From contig NZ_JACHMX010000001.1 of assembly GCF_014205155.1 (NCBI RefSeq), positions 2,790,001 to 2,854,000 on the forward strand: a stretch of DNA of 64,000 bases. The letters are read 5' to 3'. Below are positions 49,796-57,662 of the stretch, piece by piece; position 1 is the stretch's first letter; the number at the start of each line of letters is the position of its first letter. Below the pieces are notes generated by a model. That model was given only the letters and a program-made list of their open reading frames with translations, was not told the DNA's origin and did no database searches. The stretch is from Amycolatopsis umgeniensis. GTDB lineage: Bacteria > Actinomycetota > Actinomycetes > Mycobacteriales > Pseudonocardiaceae. Both the position numbers and the translations under genes were made by a program.

Positions 49796-49998
49796 GGGGA
49801 ACTTCCTTTCGTCGGTGCCATCTGGACAACTCGATGGTCGCGGGCCGCCGTTGCGGCACCCGTTGCGAAAACCGTTGCGACGATCGATTCACGGGCCGTC
49901 AGAGCGGGAATCGCGCCATCACCGATGTCGGCGGCCGCGCGGGGTCTCGAGGCCTGACACCCGGCCGGGGCGGCCGCGATGATGGCGCGAGGGATCAT
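49792..49998 (-). CDS. Small hypothetical protein, 68 residues, coupled on both sides
   Basis: ATG 49998 overlaps the upstream stop (ATGA) and its TGA overlaps the next GTG (GTGA). The product starts MIPRAIIAAAPAGCQ and has the Ala/Thr-rich helix ALTARESIVATVFATGAATAA. It may loosely associate with membrane. Coding is supported by the exact overlaps at both ends rather than by a known family. Confidence 0.5.
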   Translation of the reverse strand: MIPRAIIAAAPAGCQASRPRAAADIGDGAIPALTARESIVATVFATGAATAARDHRVVQMAPTKGSSP

Positions 49999-50372
49999 GC
50001 GGCCACCGCCGTCCGGCGCGCGGCGACGCGGTCCTGTTCGGCGGCCCAGGCGTCGTCGATGTCGGCCGCCCGCCAGATCATCACCGGAAACGCGCCGTCC
50101 TCGCCGGGCGCGGCGCGGCGCATCACCGGGTCGTCCTCGTGCCAGGCGTGGGTGTAGGCGAACCACGCGAGCCGGAACCGTGTCGCGTCGGCCCGTGACG
50201 GCACCGGGATCCACAGGTCCAGGGCGGCCGCCTCGACGGCGTCGCGGGCGACGTCGGGCCGGGTGAACCCGACCGCGAACACGTGGCGCTCGTGCAGGAT
50301 CACGGTGGGGCGGCGGACTCCGAGGCAGGCGTAGGCGTCGGTCTCGGACAGGTCGGGCGTGGGCAGGAACAT
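49995..50372 (-). CDS. Hypothetical protein, 125 residues
   Basis: ATG 50372 with AAGGAGG upstream. The product begins MFLPTPDLSETDAYACLGV and contains HERHVFAVGFTRPDVARD and WFAYTHAWHEDDPVM; the C-terminus is an Ala/Arg helix. It is soluble and rich in aromatic residues. The family is not recognised. It begins the three-gene overlapping chain 49995/49792/49490. Confidence 0.68.
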   Translation of the reverse strand: MFLPTPDLSETDAYACLGVRRPTVILHERHVFAVGFTRPDVARDAVEAAALDLWIPVPSRADATRFRLAWFAYTHAWHEDDPVMRRAAPGEDGAFPVMIWRAADIDDAWAAEQDRVAARRTAVAA

Positions 50373-50395
50373 GGAGCCTCCTTGCGGTGATGGGT

Positions 50396-50442
50396 TTCGC
50401 CGGACCGGCGGGGCGTCGAGTGCCTGCCGCCGGTCCGGCGAA
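50396..50442. terminator. 16-bp perfect hairpin in operon spacer
   Basis: TTCGCCGGACCGGCGG (50396-50411) pairs exactly with CCGCCGGTCCGGCGAA (50427-50442), 15-base loop. It lies between the HExxH gene (stop 50490) and the 50372 gene. Confidence 0.55.
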
Positions 50443-50489
50443 CGTCTGTGATGAAGGGCCAGCGGCCGCGCTAGTCGTGGACAGCCCGG

Positions 50490-50933
50490 TCAGATGGAGA
50501 TACGGCCGTCGCGGACCAGGACCGGGGCCTGCCGCACGATCTGCGACCAGCGCTGCCCGACGCGCTTGCGGGCTAGTGAGCGCGCGGTGCTCTCGGAGGG
50601 CCGCTTGTCCATGCCGCGGGCGACGTGCTTGAAGTTGCCGATGTCGTGGGCGGAGTGGCCACGCTGCGCGCGGCCGTGCCCGTTGGCCTTGCGCCACCGG
50701 TCCTCAGCCTCGAACCCGGCCCAGCACCCGACGCAGTACGCCAGCGCCAGCGTCTCGCCCCAGTCCTTTGCGCGGTAGTCGAACCTCACGTGGCCTTCGT
50801 CGCCCTGGTGCCGGATCTCGGTGATCGTGAGCCCGCCGTCCTTCCACGCCCACGCGTGACCGAGTTCGTGCACGGCGATCGCCATCTGGTCCGGGTCCTC
50901 CGGGTCGCGGTCCGTCGAGAACAACCAGCCCAT
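50490..50933 (-). CDS. HExxH protein, M41-like peptidase fold
   Basis: 147 residues from ATG 50933, with GGAGG five bases upstream. The MAIAVHELGHAWAWK segment carries HELGH at 22-26 and resembles the AHEAGHA site of FtsH-type M41 peptidases, but without the AAA+ domain. A single Cys-rich patch (ALAYCVGCWAGFEAE) follows. The C-terminal third is basic. The role is unknown; it may process a host or element protein during transfer. The third zinc ligand is not clear. Confidence 0.7.
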   Translation of the reverse strand: MGWLFSTDRDPEDPDQMAIAVHELGHAWAWKDGGLTITEIRHQGDEGHVRFDYRAKDWGETLALAYCVGCWAGFEAEDRWRKANGHGRAQRGHSAHDIGNFKHVARGMDKRPSESTARSLARKRVGQRWSQIVRQAPVLVRDGRISI

Positions 50934-50989
50934 AACAACCTCCACTGGTCACGTCGAGTAGCCGCAGGAGCGCGGCGGAGTGTGTGCGA

Positions 50990-51130
50990 CAGGAAGGGAA
51001 TCGGAAGGGAAACGCCAAGGGAGGCCGAGCGGCGGGGAAGCATATGCTTCCCCGCCTTCCCTTCTGACCCTCCCTTGCCCTGATCAGCACTGATAGGTGG
51101 ATGAGGGAAAGAAGGGAGGAAGGGAAACCG
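50990..51130. other. 26-bp palindrome and RAGGGA repeats beside traB; candidate transfer locus
   Basis: A perfect 26-bp palindrome spans 51031-51056 around GAAGCATATGCTTC. On both sides are copies of GGAAGGGAA (50992, 51003, inverted near 51056) and AAGGGAGG (51016, 51110-51128). Streptomyces TraB proteins recognise clusters of 8-bp repeats in a clt locus near the tra gene. This gap, directly after traB, is the best such candidate in the element (inference). Confidence 0.45.
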
Positions 51131-51181
51131 GGTCGCGAAAACCCTGATTTCCCTGGTTTTAGCGCTTGACCCGGGAGGGGG

Positions 51182-53488
51182 TCAGCTTCCCTTCTCGTCC
51201 TCGCGGTCGGCCAGGGCGTTGACCAGATGCCGGACACGGACGGTGAGTGTTCCGTCTTTCTGCCTGACCGGTACACCGACGTTTTCCAGCGCCTCCTTGA
51301 GCTTGGTGGCGCCGAGATCTGCGTAGGGCTCGTGGCTGGGTGCGAGCCTGCGCAGCCGCGCGGCCACGTCGGTGGCCTTGACGTCGTCACCGGCCAGAAC
51401 CTCGGCCACGTCGTCGAGCAGATCCCGCTCTGGCGGTGCCTCGACCTGGGTTTTCTCGGTGGTGGTGCCGCCTCGGATGGCGACGGCGCGGTCGATGACG
51501 GTGACGGAGTCGTCGCCGTCGATGAAGTGCGTGCGCACGGTCATCGACGGCTGCCCGGCGGGCAGCGGAACGCCTTCCCCGGACACCACCAACGTGCCTT
51601 TGTCCAGGCCAGAGCGCAGTTCGTGCGGTGCGGCACCGCCGTCGACGGCCTTGTCCCCGAGGGCCATCCTCGATTGGGACTCGGTTCCCAGCGCCAGCGC
51701 CGCGCGGATGTGTGCGCCTTCGCGGACGAGTTTGGGCAGGTTGTCGTTGGTGGGGTCCTGGGTTCCCTGCCACAGCACGACGTTCACCGCCCGGCCCTGG
51801 TTGTGGATCTTGCGGGCGGCCATGAAGTACCTGGATTTGCTGGTCTGCCCGCCGAATGGGATGTTCTTGTCGTCCTTGGCGGGGTTCATGAACGCTTGCT
51901 GGGCCTCGTCGACCAGCAGCACGATCGGCGCGAACGGCCCGCCGGGTTTCGCCAGCTCACGGGGCACACCGTTGCGGTACTTGTCACCGTCGAAGGCCTG
52001 CAGGCGGCGTTCCATCTCCTCCACTCCCCACTCCAGCATGTGGGTGGCCTGGATACAGTGCGAGTCGGTCGGGCCCTCGATCAGCTTCTCGGCGACCGGT
52101 TTGAACATCCGCCAGTCCCCGATGCCCTTCAGATCGGCGATGTAGAGCCGCACCGACGGGTCCAGCGCCAGCCACAACGCCAGCGCGCGCAGGGACGCGG
52201 TCTTGCCCTGCTTGGACAGTCCGGTGATCAGCAGGTGGCATTGCAGCAGCGCCATCAGCACCGCGTCCCCGCGCAGGTCCATACCCCACGGGGCGCGCCC
52301 GGAGTACATGTCCGCGGTGAGGGTCGGGTCCGTGACCAGCGGAGACGGCCCGATCGGCTTGTCTAGCTCCCCGGAGTCGGCTGCCCAGACCCGGACCGTG
52401 CGCGGCGTGGGCGGGGTGGTCAGGAACACCTCGTGTTCGTGGCGGCCCATGTTCTCGGCGAACTTCCGCCGCTTGCGCTTGACCTCCTCGGTGTCCACAC
52501 CTGAGGGGAGGTGGATGTCGAACTCGACACCGCAGCCGGCTATCCGGATCGGTCCGAGCATCGCGGCGCCCCGGTCCTCCATTGCCTCGATCTTCTTGCG
52601 CAGCTCGGAAATCCGCAGGTCACGCAGAGCGGTGACCACGATGGACGGTGTGATCTCGACGTCGTCGAGGTTGCGCTGCGCGGCCGGGCGGAACAGGTCC
52701 GGAACGGCCTGGGAGGTGCGGCCCAGGTTCCACAGCCAGGTCAATACCCCGGCGGTGACGCCGGTGACCAGCAGAACCCCGTAGGTGATGACGAACCAGA
52801 CCGCGAACGCGATCGCGTCGATGACCGCGCTGATCGGCCCTAGGAACTCGCCCTTCCCGCCGACCCACAGGATCAGGCCCAGCACCAGCAGCAGCACCGC
52901 CGCGCACACGGTGACCGCGCCCGCCGCCTTCGCCAGCTGCCACGGGGACCGGACCCAGTCCATCGCCCGGTCGTGACGGCGCGCTTTCTCCGCCACGTCG
53001 CGGGCCTCCCAGTCCGCCAGCTTGTCGTGGTCCCCGGCCAGCTCCGCCGCCCGCATCATCCGCTCGTAGCGGCTCGATCCGTGGGTGTCGCGCCACCGCT
53101 TGAGCGCCACCCCCGCGCCGAGAGTCGGGTACACCAGCGTGTTGCGTCCGACGAACTTGAGCGTCGACACCGTCCGGTCGTGGGTGACCGCGGTCCGGGT
53201 GGTGCGGGCGAGCCACACGGCCTGTTTGCGGTACTCGGCGTAGCGCCACTCGCGCTGTGCTTTCTCGTCGGTCAGCAGCCGGTACTCGTACTCGGAGATG
53301 ATCCGTCCCTCGACCACCTGAGGCGCGGACTCGCCATCGGCGGGGCCGGTGGACTCGTGCTGGTCGGGGCGGGTGCGCAGCGGGTGCACGGTCGCCAGCT
53401 CGCCCGCCGGGGTGGCGGACTCTTGCGCGGACTCGGCGGTGGTCTCGGGCGTGGACTCGGGGGTGTCGTTGTGGTCGGTGGGGTTCAT
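51182..53488 (-). CDS. FtsK/SpoIIIE-type conjugative DNA translocase (TraB-like)
   Basis: 768 residues. An N-terminal soluble region is followed by two membrane segments (about 188-210 and 218-252). The motor has Walker A ITGLSKQGKT (421-430) and Walker B PIVLLVDEAQ. The C-terminal 60 residues (DDVKATDVAARLRRLAP and KEALENVGVPVRQKD) form a winged helix, the DNA-recognition domain in TraB proteins. It forms a hexameric membrane pump that moves double-stranded DNA between hyphae. It is the only transfer ATPase in the element. Confidence 0.93.
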   Translation of the reverse strand: MNPTDHNDTPESTPETTAESAQESATPAGELATVHPLRTRPDQHESTGPADGESAPQVVEGRIISEYEYRLLTDEKAQREWRYAEYRKQAVWLARTTRTAVTHDRTVSTLKFVGRNTLVYPTLGAGVALKRWRDTHGSSRYERMMRAAELAGDHDKLADWEARDVAEKARRHDRAMDWVRSPWQLAKAAGAVTVCAAVLLLVLGLILWVGGKGEFLGPISAVIDAIAFAVWFVITYGVLLVTGVTAGVLTWLWNLGRTSQAVPDLFRPAAQRNLDDVEITPSIVVTALRDLRISELRKKIEAMEDRGAAMLGPIRIAGCGVEFDIHLPSGVDTEEVKRKRRKFAENMGRHEHEVFLTTPPTPRTVRVWAADSGELDKPIGPSPLVTDPTLTADMYSGRAPWGMDLRGDAVLMALLQCHLLITGLSKQGKTASLRALALWLALDPSVRLYIADLKGIGDWRMFKPVAEKLIEGPTDSHCIQATHMLEWGVEEMERRLQAFDGDKYRNGVPRELAKPGGPFAPIVLLVDEAQQAFMNPAKDDKNIPFGGQTSKSRYFMAARKIHNQGRAVNVVLWQGTQDPTNDNLPKLVREGAHIRAALALGTESQSRMALGDKAVDGGAAPHELRSGLDKGTLVVSGEGVPLPAGQPSMTVRTHFIDGDDSVTVIDRAVAIRGGTTTEKTQVEAPPERDLLDDVAEVLAGDDVKATDVAARLRRLAPSHEPYADLGATKLKEALENVGVPVRQKDGTLTVRVRHLVNALADREDEKGS

Positions 53489-53522
53489 CGCGAGTGGTCC
53501 CTTTCGGTGCGGACTCGTGCAG

Positions 53523-53576
53523 CACCGGGCAGGGCCGGACCCGCACCGGGAACGGTGGGTTCGGCCCTGCCCGGTG
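53523..53576. terminator. 15-bp perfect hairpin before traB
   Basis: CACCGGGCAGGGCCG (53523-53537) pairs exactly with CGGCCCTGCCCGGTG (53562-53576), and inner ACCC..CACCG/CGGTG.GGGT bases extend the stem. It lies 34 bp upstream of traB, after the DUF2637-like gene. It may limit TraB expression. Confidence 0.58.
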
Positions 53577-53593
53577 ACTGTGCGGGAGGGTGG

Positions 53594-54748
53594 TCAGGCA
53601 TCACCGCCCGAGGGGCGGTTCAGGTGCTCGTCACGTAGCTGATTGGCGTACTTCTTCGCGCACTTGAGGGTGCGCATGATCGACGCGCCGTTGGCCGGGT
53701 CGAACCCGTCCGGGCGCGACACGAGCGCCTTCTGGAACTCGGCGCGCAGTTGCGTGAGGTCCCGGCGCTTGGGCTCCGGGATCGTCGAGCGCGCCGGTCG
53801 TGTCGCCGGAGCGCTCCGGCGGGCCGGTGCGGTCCGGACGGGAACCGGCTTCTCCGTCGGGGGCCCGGTGGCCGTCACCGCGGTCACGGCTCCGGTGCCC
53901 GGGTCGGGTTCGGTGACCGGTGGGTCCTCGAGGTCGAGGGCCAGGCCCCGGAACGCGGCCAGCAGCCGGGGCAGCGCGCGGACCACGGCCATCGCGACGA
54001 TGGGCCCGAGGATGTGCAGCACCAGCGCCGACACCGTGAACTCCTCGGTGATGCCGGGCAGGTGCGGCCAGGCGTTCATCCCGAGGGTGAGGGACAGGAA
54101 CACCCATTCCGCGCGGTCGAGGCCCTTGTCGGCCACCTCATGGCCCCGGGTGGCGAGGTAGGCCTTGCCACCGACGACCATCAGCAGCGCCAGCGAGCAG
54201 AACGGTTCGACCAGCCACGCGAACCACCACTGCGGAGACCACTGCGCCGCGCCCTCGGCGGCGAACACCTGGACCCCGGCGGTCGACCAGGCCAGCGCGA
54301 GCACCAGCGACACCAGCGCCAGCCTGGTGATCAGCGTGACCATCCGTGCGTCGCGGTAGGCCAGCACTCGCGGGTCGCGGTCCAGCCGCCACAGCCGCGA
54401 GGCCTCCACGACGGCCTTGCGGCGGGCGCGGACCTTGTCGGAAGTGACCTCGAACGGCGCGTCGTCGTGCTCCAGCGTCAGCAGCTGGTGCGCCTCGGCG
54501 TGTTCGGCGATCCGCCGCTGAACGCGCCGCGTCCGGCCGGGCCGCCGATGAACCGGCCCCGCCACCTCGGAGGTGGCGGGGCCGTTGTCGGGGACCTCGT
54601 CCGGCATGGGCGGATCCGGCGGTGGGGCCGGGTCGGTGGGCTGTGCGGCGACGTCGGCCAGGTGCTTCTCCAGCGCGGCGAGCCCGGTGGAGAACTCCTG
54701 GTCCCCGTTGTCCCCGCCGTCGTGGTGATCGAGGTTCGTCGTGGTCAT
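53594..54748 (-). CDS. DUF2637-like membrane protein of the transfer module
   Basis: 384 residues. A Pro/Asp-rich N-terminal 75 residues is followed by basic RRPGRTRRVQRR, and four membrane segments lie between about residues 138 and 265 (TLITRLALVSLVLALAW, FCSLALLMVVGGKAYL and two more). The C-terminus is basic with a possible helix-turn-helix (LRAEFQKALVSRPDGFDPANGA). Proteins of this layout accompany TraB on actinomycete elements and help spread DNA in the mycelium. ATG 54748 overlaps the previous stop (ATGA). Confidence 0.75.
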   Translation of the reverse strand: MTTTNLDHHDGGDNGDQEFSTGLAALEKHLADVAAQPTDPAPPPDPPMPDEVPDNGPATSEVAGPVHRRPGRTRRVQRRIAEHAEAHQLLTLEHDDAPFEVTSDKVRARRKAVVEASRLWRLDRDPRVLAYRDARMVTLITRLALVSLVLALAWSTAGVQVFAAEGAAQWSPQWWFAWLVEPFCSLALLMVVGGKAYLATRGHEVADKGLDRAEWVFLSLTLGMNAWPHLPGITEEFTVSALVLHILGPIVAMAVVRALPRLLAAFRGLALDLEDPPVTEPDPGTGAVTAVTATGPPTEKPVPVRTAPARRSAPATRPARSTIPEPKRRDLTQLRAEFQKALVSRPDGFDPANGASIMRTLKCAKKYANQLRDEHLNRPSGGDA

Positions 54749-55074
54749 CGGTGCGCCTCCTTCCGCTCTCTGCTCCCGGCCGGGTCGGTCTGATCGCTCG
54801 TGCCACCGCCCGGGTCCTGTTCCCCGTCGCTGGCGGACAGGACAGGGGCGGTGGCGCTGGTGATCGAGGTTCGGGCGGCGCGGGTGGTGCGCCGCAACCG
54901 CAGCTCACTGGCCACCCACGCCGCGGTGCCCGGGACCACCAGCAGGCACAGCCACGGCGACACGACCGCCCCGGCCACAAGCGGAACGGCCACGCCGGCC
55001 AGCTCCCCGGCGTGCGTGGACGCCCACGCCACCGCCGTCTCCTGCCTCGTGCGGCGCGGTGTCCGCTCAGCCAT
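54745..55074 (-). CDS. Small membrane protein, spread (Spd)-like
   Basis: 109 residues from ATG 55074, eight bases inside the preceding gene. A basic start (MAERTPRRTRQE) is followed by a hydrophobic hairpin at about residues 26-62 and a polar Ser/Asp/Gly-rich tail. It resembles the small membrane proteins encoded next to tra genes. The family is not identified. Confidence 0.65.
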   Translation of the reverse strand: MAERTPRRTRQETAVAWASTHAGELAGVAVPLVAGAVVSPWLCLLVVPGTAAWVASELRLRRTTRAARTSITSATAPVLSASDGEQDPGGGTSDQTDPAGSRERKEAHR

Positions 55075-55381
55075 GACGCCACCCCCCGTCCTGCGCCGGG
55101 CCACCGAATGGCGGCAAGGGTCGTTCCGGCGCCCAGATCAGGCCCTGACGGACCTTGTGGCGGAACACCGCCCAACCACAGGTGTTCCACACCGTCCACA
55201 CCGCGAGGGCGTAGAGCGGCCAGATGAGCCACGTGTCGTGCAGCAGAAGCAGATCCGCCGCCATCAGCACCAGGACGATCACCACGTTCCGGCGGATCGC
55301 GTGGCTGGAGTCGGCGATCGCGGCCGCCCGCCACGCGTCCTCATAGGACCGGTAGACCTGGTTGCGGTCACGTCCGAACAT
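55067..55381 (-). CDS. Small membrane protein, 104 residues
   Basis: The product starts MFGRDRNQVYRSYEDAWRAA and has a hydrophobic hairpin (NVVIVLVLMAADLLLL and IWPLYALAVWTVWNTCGW). The C-terminus is Pro/Gly-rich. It overlaps both flanking genes, so it belongs to the spread-protein set. Function is inferred from context only. Confidence 0.65.
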   Translation of the reverse strand: MFGRDRNQVYRSYEDAWRAAAIADSSHAIRRNVVIVLVLMAADLLLLHDTWLIWPLYALAVWTVWNTCGWAVFRHKVRQGLIWAPERPLPPFGGPAQDGGWRHG

Positions 55382-55688
55382 GTGCGTGCTCCCAGCTCCC
55401 CGCCATCGTGGTGGCGGGGTCGTAGTAGTGGTTGATCGGCCCGCGTGGCGGGGTGGTGATCTGGCGGCTGGTGTAGCCGTCCAGCTCGCCGATCACCCCG
55501 GCCAGCACCCGCACCAGCAGCACCAGCGGAATCCGGATCAGATGCAGCGCCAGGAACAACGCGAACGCGCCGAACACCTTGCACAGCACCCACGTTCCGT
55601 TGCGCTCCAGCAGCATCCGCAACAACCCAGCGGCCGTGCCCAGCACGACCTCGTCCGGTGTCGACGGTCGCGCACCGTCCGGGGTCAT
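55368..55688 (-). CDS. Small membrane protein, 106 residues
   Basis: From ATG 55688, which overlaps the upstream stop (ATGA). A central membrane helix (about residues 40-64, CKVFGAFALFLALHLIRIPLVL) is followed by GELDGYTSRQITTPPRGPINHYYDP. The 3' end overlaps the next gene by 14 bases. It is probably part of the spread set. Confidence 0.65.
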   Translation of the reverse strand: MTPDGARPSTPDEVVLGTAAGLLRMLLERNGTWVLCKVFGAFALFLALHLIRIPLVLLVRVLAGVIGELDGYTSRQITTPPRGPINHYYDPATTMAGSWEHAHVRT

Positions 55689-55885
55689 GACGGCTGCTCC
55701 AGCAACGCGGGCAGGCATCCGCAGTCGCCGTCGTCGCTGTGGTGGAAACCGATACAGCGGTCGTCGGAACAGCCACACGCGTCCCCGTGCCACTGGTCCG
55801 TGCCGAAGTGGCGTTGCGCCCACTGTTTCGGGGTGATCCCGGCGTTGGCCAGCGTTTCCCGCGCCGTGCCATTCAGTTTCGCCAT
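55685..55885 (-). CDS. Cys/His-rich small protein, 66 residues
   Basis: ATG 55885 with AAGGAGG upstream. After a helical start (AKLNGTARETLANAGITPKQW), the C-terminal half has GDACGCSDDRCIGFHHSDDGDCGC, enough ligands for a zinc site. The family is not recognised. Confidence 0.68.
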   Translation of the reverse strand: MAKLNGTARETLANAGITPKQWAQRHFGTDQWHGDACGCSDDRCIGFHHSDDGDCGCLPALLEQPS

Positions 55886-55914
55886 CGTGTGTCCTCCTTG
55901 GACAGAATGTGAAG

Positions 55915-56109
55915 TCAGTCGGCCGTCTCCGTCGCGGCGAGGTAGGCGCCGATCGTGATCAGGGCCAGGCCGCGGTAGCGGTTGCGGACGTCGACGTTGC
56001 GCCAGTCGCGGGAGCTGGCGCCCGCCAGTGCCTCGGCGGCCTGGTCGAGGTGCTCGAGGTCCACCTGGACACCGGCGCCAAGGTTGTTGTCGTGCTTGGT
56101 CTCGGTCAT
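55915..56109 (-). CDS. Small hypothetical protein, 64 residues
   Basis: ATG 56109 with GGAAGGAG upstream. The product begins MTETKHDNNLGAGVQVDLEH and has a helical C-terminal half (YRGLALITIGAYLAATE). The upstream spacer holds a small GGCC-rich stem (near 56127-56149). The family is not recognised. Confidence 0.62.
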   Translation of the reverse strand: MTETKHDNNLGAGVQVDLEHLDQAAEALAGASSRDWRNVDVRNRYRGLALITIGAYLAATETAD

Positions 56110-56165
56110 GGTCAGCACTCCTTCCCGGCCACGGCATCGCCGCGGCCGGTCGCACATGAGCGGGG

Positions 56166-56345
56166 TCAGTGGTCGCGTTCGAATGAGGTGTGCGCGCAGC
56201 GGGTGCACCCGTAGAGGCCGGTGGCCGCGGTCAACGTGCGCTCCCAGTGCCCGCAGCCGGGACAGTCGGTGTCGATCGCCAGCACCAGCCCGGCCGGGTC
56301 AGCGACCACGATCACGCAGTTCGTGGTGGTATTGTTGTCTTCCAT
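56166..56345 (-). CDS. Zinc-ribbon-like small protein, 59 residues
   Basis: ATG 56345, with AAAGGA about 12 bases upstream. The sequence has DTDCPGCGHWERTL and GLYGCTRCAHTSFERDH, two CxxC knuckles forming a zinc ribbon. It is among the shortest genes here, but codon use and the two knuckles support it. It may bind nucleic acid or act as an adaptor. Confidence 0.6.
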   Translation of the reverse strand: MEDNNTTTNCVIVVADPAGLVLAIDTDCPGCGHWERTLTAATGLYGCTRCAHTSFERDH

Positions 56346-56381
56346 GGGAAATCAGGTGTCCTTTCCGGACAGCGGAAGGGA

Positions 56382-56582
56382 TCAGCGTCGGGGCGGGCGG
56401 TTGATCGTGGCGACCTTCGCCTCGCCCCGTGCGACGGCCTGCCGTCCGCGATAGCGGCCCAGGTCATCGACGGTGGTGGTGTGGCTGACACCGGTCGGGG
56501 TGCCGTCCGGGCCGACCATGACGACGTTGATCGTGTCGCCGGGCTCGACGATGCCGGACATGTCACCGATCGTGCGGGTCAC
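56382..56582 (-). CDS. Small hypothetical protein, 66 residues
   Basis: GTG 56582 overlaps the ssgA-like stop (GTGA); ATG 56561 is an inner alternative. The product contains GDTINVVMVGPDGTPTGVSHTT, a beta-rich stretch, and ends with basic TINRPPRR. The family is not recognised, but coupling to the SsgA-like gene suggests joint expression. Confidence 0.62.
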   Translation of the reverse strand: MTRTIGDMSGIVEPGDTINVVMVGPDGTPTGVSHTTTVDDLGRYRGRQAVARGEAKVATINRPPRR

Positions 56583-56998
56583 GCGCCCTCACCCGCCAGC
56601 AGTGCCATCTCCTGGTCCCAGTCGAGGGCTTCGGCGCCTTCCGGGACGAGCTGTTCGGCCTGATCCAGCAGCCGGTCGACGTCCGCGCGAGACAGGCGCA
56701 GGTACGCGTGCCCGGAAGGGGAATCCAGCTCCAGCAACACATGCGTGCCGCGCACCGTGATCCGGACGTCGCCGTCGCCGACGCGGTCGAGCATCGACCC
56801 GCCGGCCGTCATCGCGTCGGTGAGCAGGGACCGGGCGAACACCCACGGCACCCAGTTGTCGCCGCCGCGCACGGTCAGCGTGACCGCCCACGGGTCGGCG
56901 GCGTCGTAGACCAGATTCGCGCGGGTCGTGGCCAGGACGTGGTCCAGGTCGATGGCCATCACCTCGGCCCAGGTGTGGACCGTTGTGGTCGGTAGCAT
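56579..56998 (-). CDS. SsgA-like sporulation/cell-division regulator
   Basis: 139 residues from ATG 56998, with AGGAAGGG upstream. The SsgA-family pattern is clear: DPWAVTLTVRGGDNWVPWVFARSLL, GDGDVRITVRGTHVLLELDSPSGHAYL and VDRLLDQAEQLVPEGAE. SsgA-like proteins occur in sporulating actinomycetes and position septum and wall-synthesis machinery. One on a conjugative element may influence septation during or after transfer (inference). Confidence 0.82.
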   Translation of the reverse strand: MLPTTTVHTWAEVMAIDLDHVLATTRANLVYDAADPWAVTLTVRGGDNWVPWVFARSLLTDAMTAGGSMLDRVGDGDVRITVRGTHVLLELDSPSGHAYLRLSRADVDRLLDQAEQLVPEGAEALDWDQEMALLAGEGA

Positions 56999-57048
56999 GG
57001 GAAACCCTTCCTGTTGATGGCCGCGTGAGCGGCGTGGGTTGGTGGGAA

Positions 57049-57098
57049 GGCCCGGCCCGGTGGCGCGTTCTTGGCGGGATGAACCACCGGGCCGGGGC
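57049..57098. terminator. GC-rich hairpin in operon spacer
   Basis: GGCCCGGCCCGGTGG (57049-57063) pairs with CCACCGGGCCGGGGCC (57083-57098) with one bulge. The loop holds GCGTTCTTGGCGGGATGAA, which recurs almost exactly in the spacer near 57945-57965. It lies between the 57133 gene and the ssgA-like gene. Confidence 0.5.
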
Positions 57099-57132
57099 CC
57101 TCCTGTTCACAGGCAGCGATACGGGCGGAACC

Positions 57133-57522
57133 TCAGGCGAACGACAGGCTGTGACTGGCGCCCCAGGTCCGCAGCCACGTCATGATCTGGCCCTGGTCGT
57201 CGTTCCAGTTCGTCGCCGGGTCGTTGTCGAAAGCGCGGGTGACTTTCACCGCCATGTCCTGGCGGTCGAAGTTGAACGGGAACCGGGCGGTGACGTCGCC
57301 GTAGCTGACCGGGGTCCACCGGGTGAAGTCGAGCCGGACCGAACCCGCCTCGCCCGGCTCGACCACCGGAGCGACACCGAGGTGACTGCCCAGCGGCACG
57401 AACGGAAGCGGCAGCTCGACCGTGACACCATTCCCGAGACGCACAGTCATGTTGATATGGCCGATGTACACGCCGCCCGGCGTCTGTTCGCTGTAGTGGC
57501 CGGTGAGCTTGATGTAGGGCAT
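57133..57522 (-). CDS. Hypothetical beta-rich protein, 129 residues
   Basis: ATG 57522 with GGAGGAA upstream. The N-terminal part (GHYSEQTPGGVYIGHINMTVRLG) and GSVRLDFTRWTPVSYGDVTARF suggest beta strands. The C-terminus has NDDQGQIMTWLRTWG. No cysteine or membrane segment. The family is not recognised. Confidence 0.65.
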   Translation of the reverse strand: MPYIKLTGHYSEQTPGGVYIGHINMTVRLGNGVTVELPLPFVPLGSHLGVAPVVEPGEAGSVRLDFTRWTPVSYGDVTARFPFNFDRQDMAVKVTRAFDNDPATNWNDDQGQIMTWLRTWGASHSLSFA

Positions 57523-57662
57523 CGTGGTTCCTCCATGGGAAGACGTTGGGATGTGTGCGGTCCAGGCGGTGACCAGGCGAATGTCCGATGTGGATCGTCC
57601 GATGTGGCACGTGGCGAGTGCGGCGTGCTCAGCAACGACAGATCGGCTGTTCCATCGCGGGT

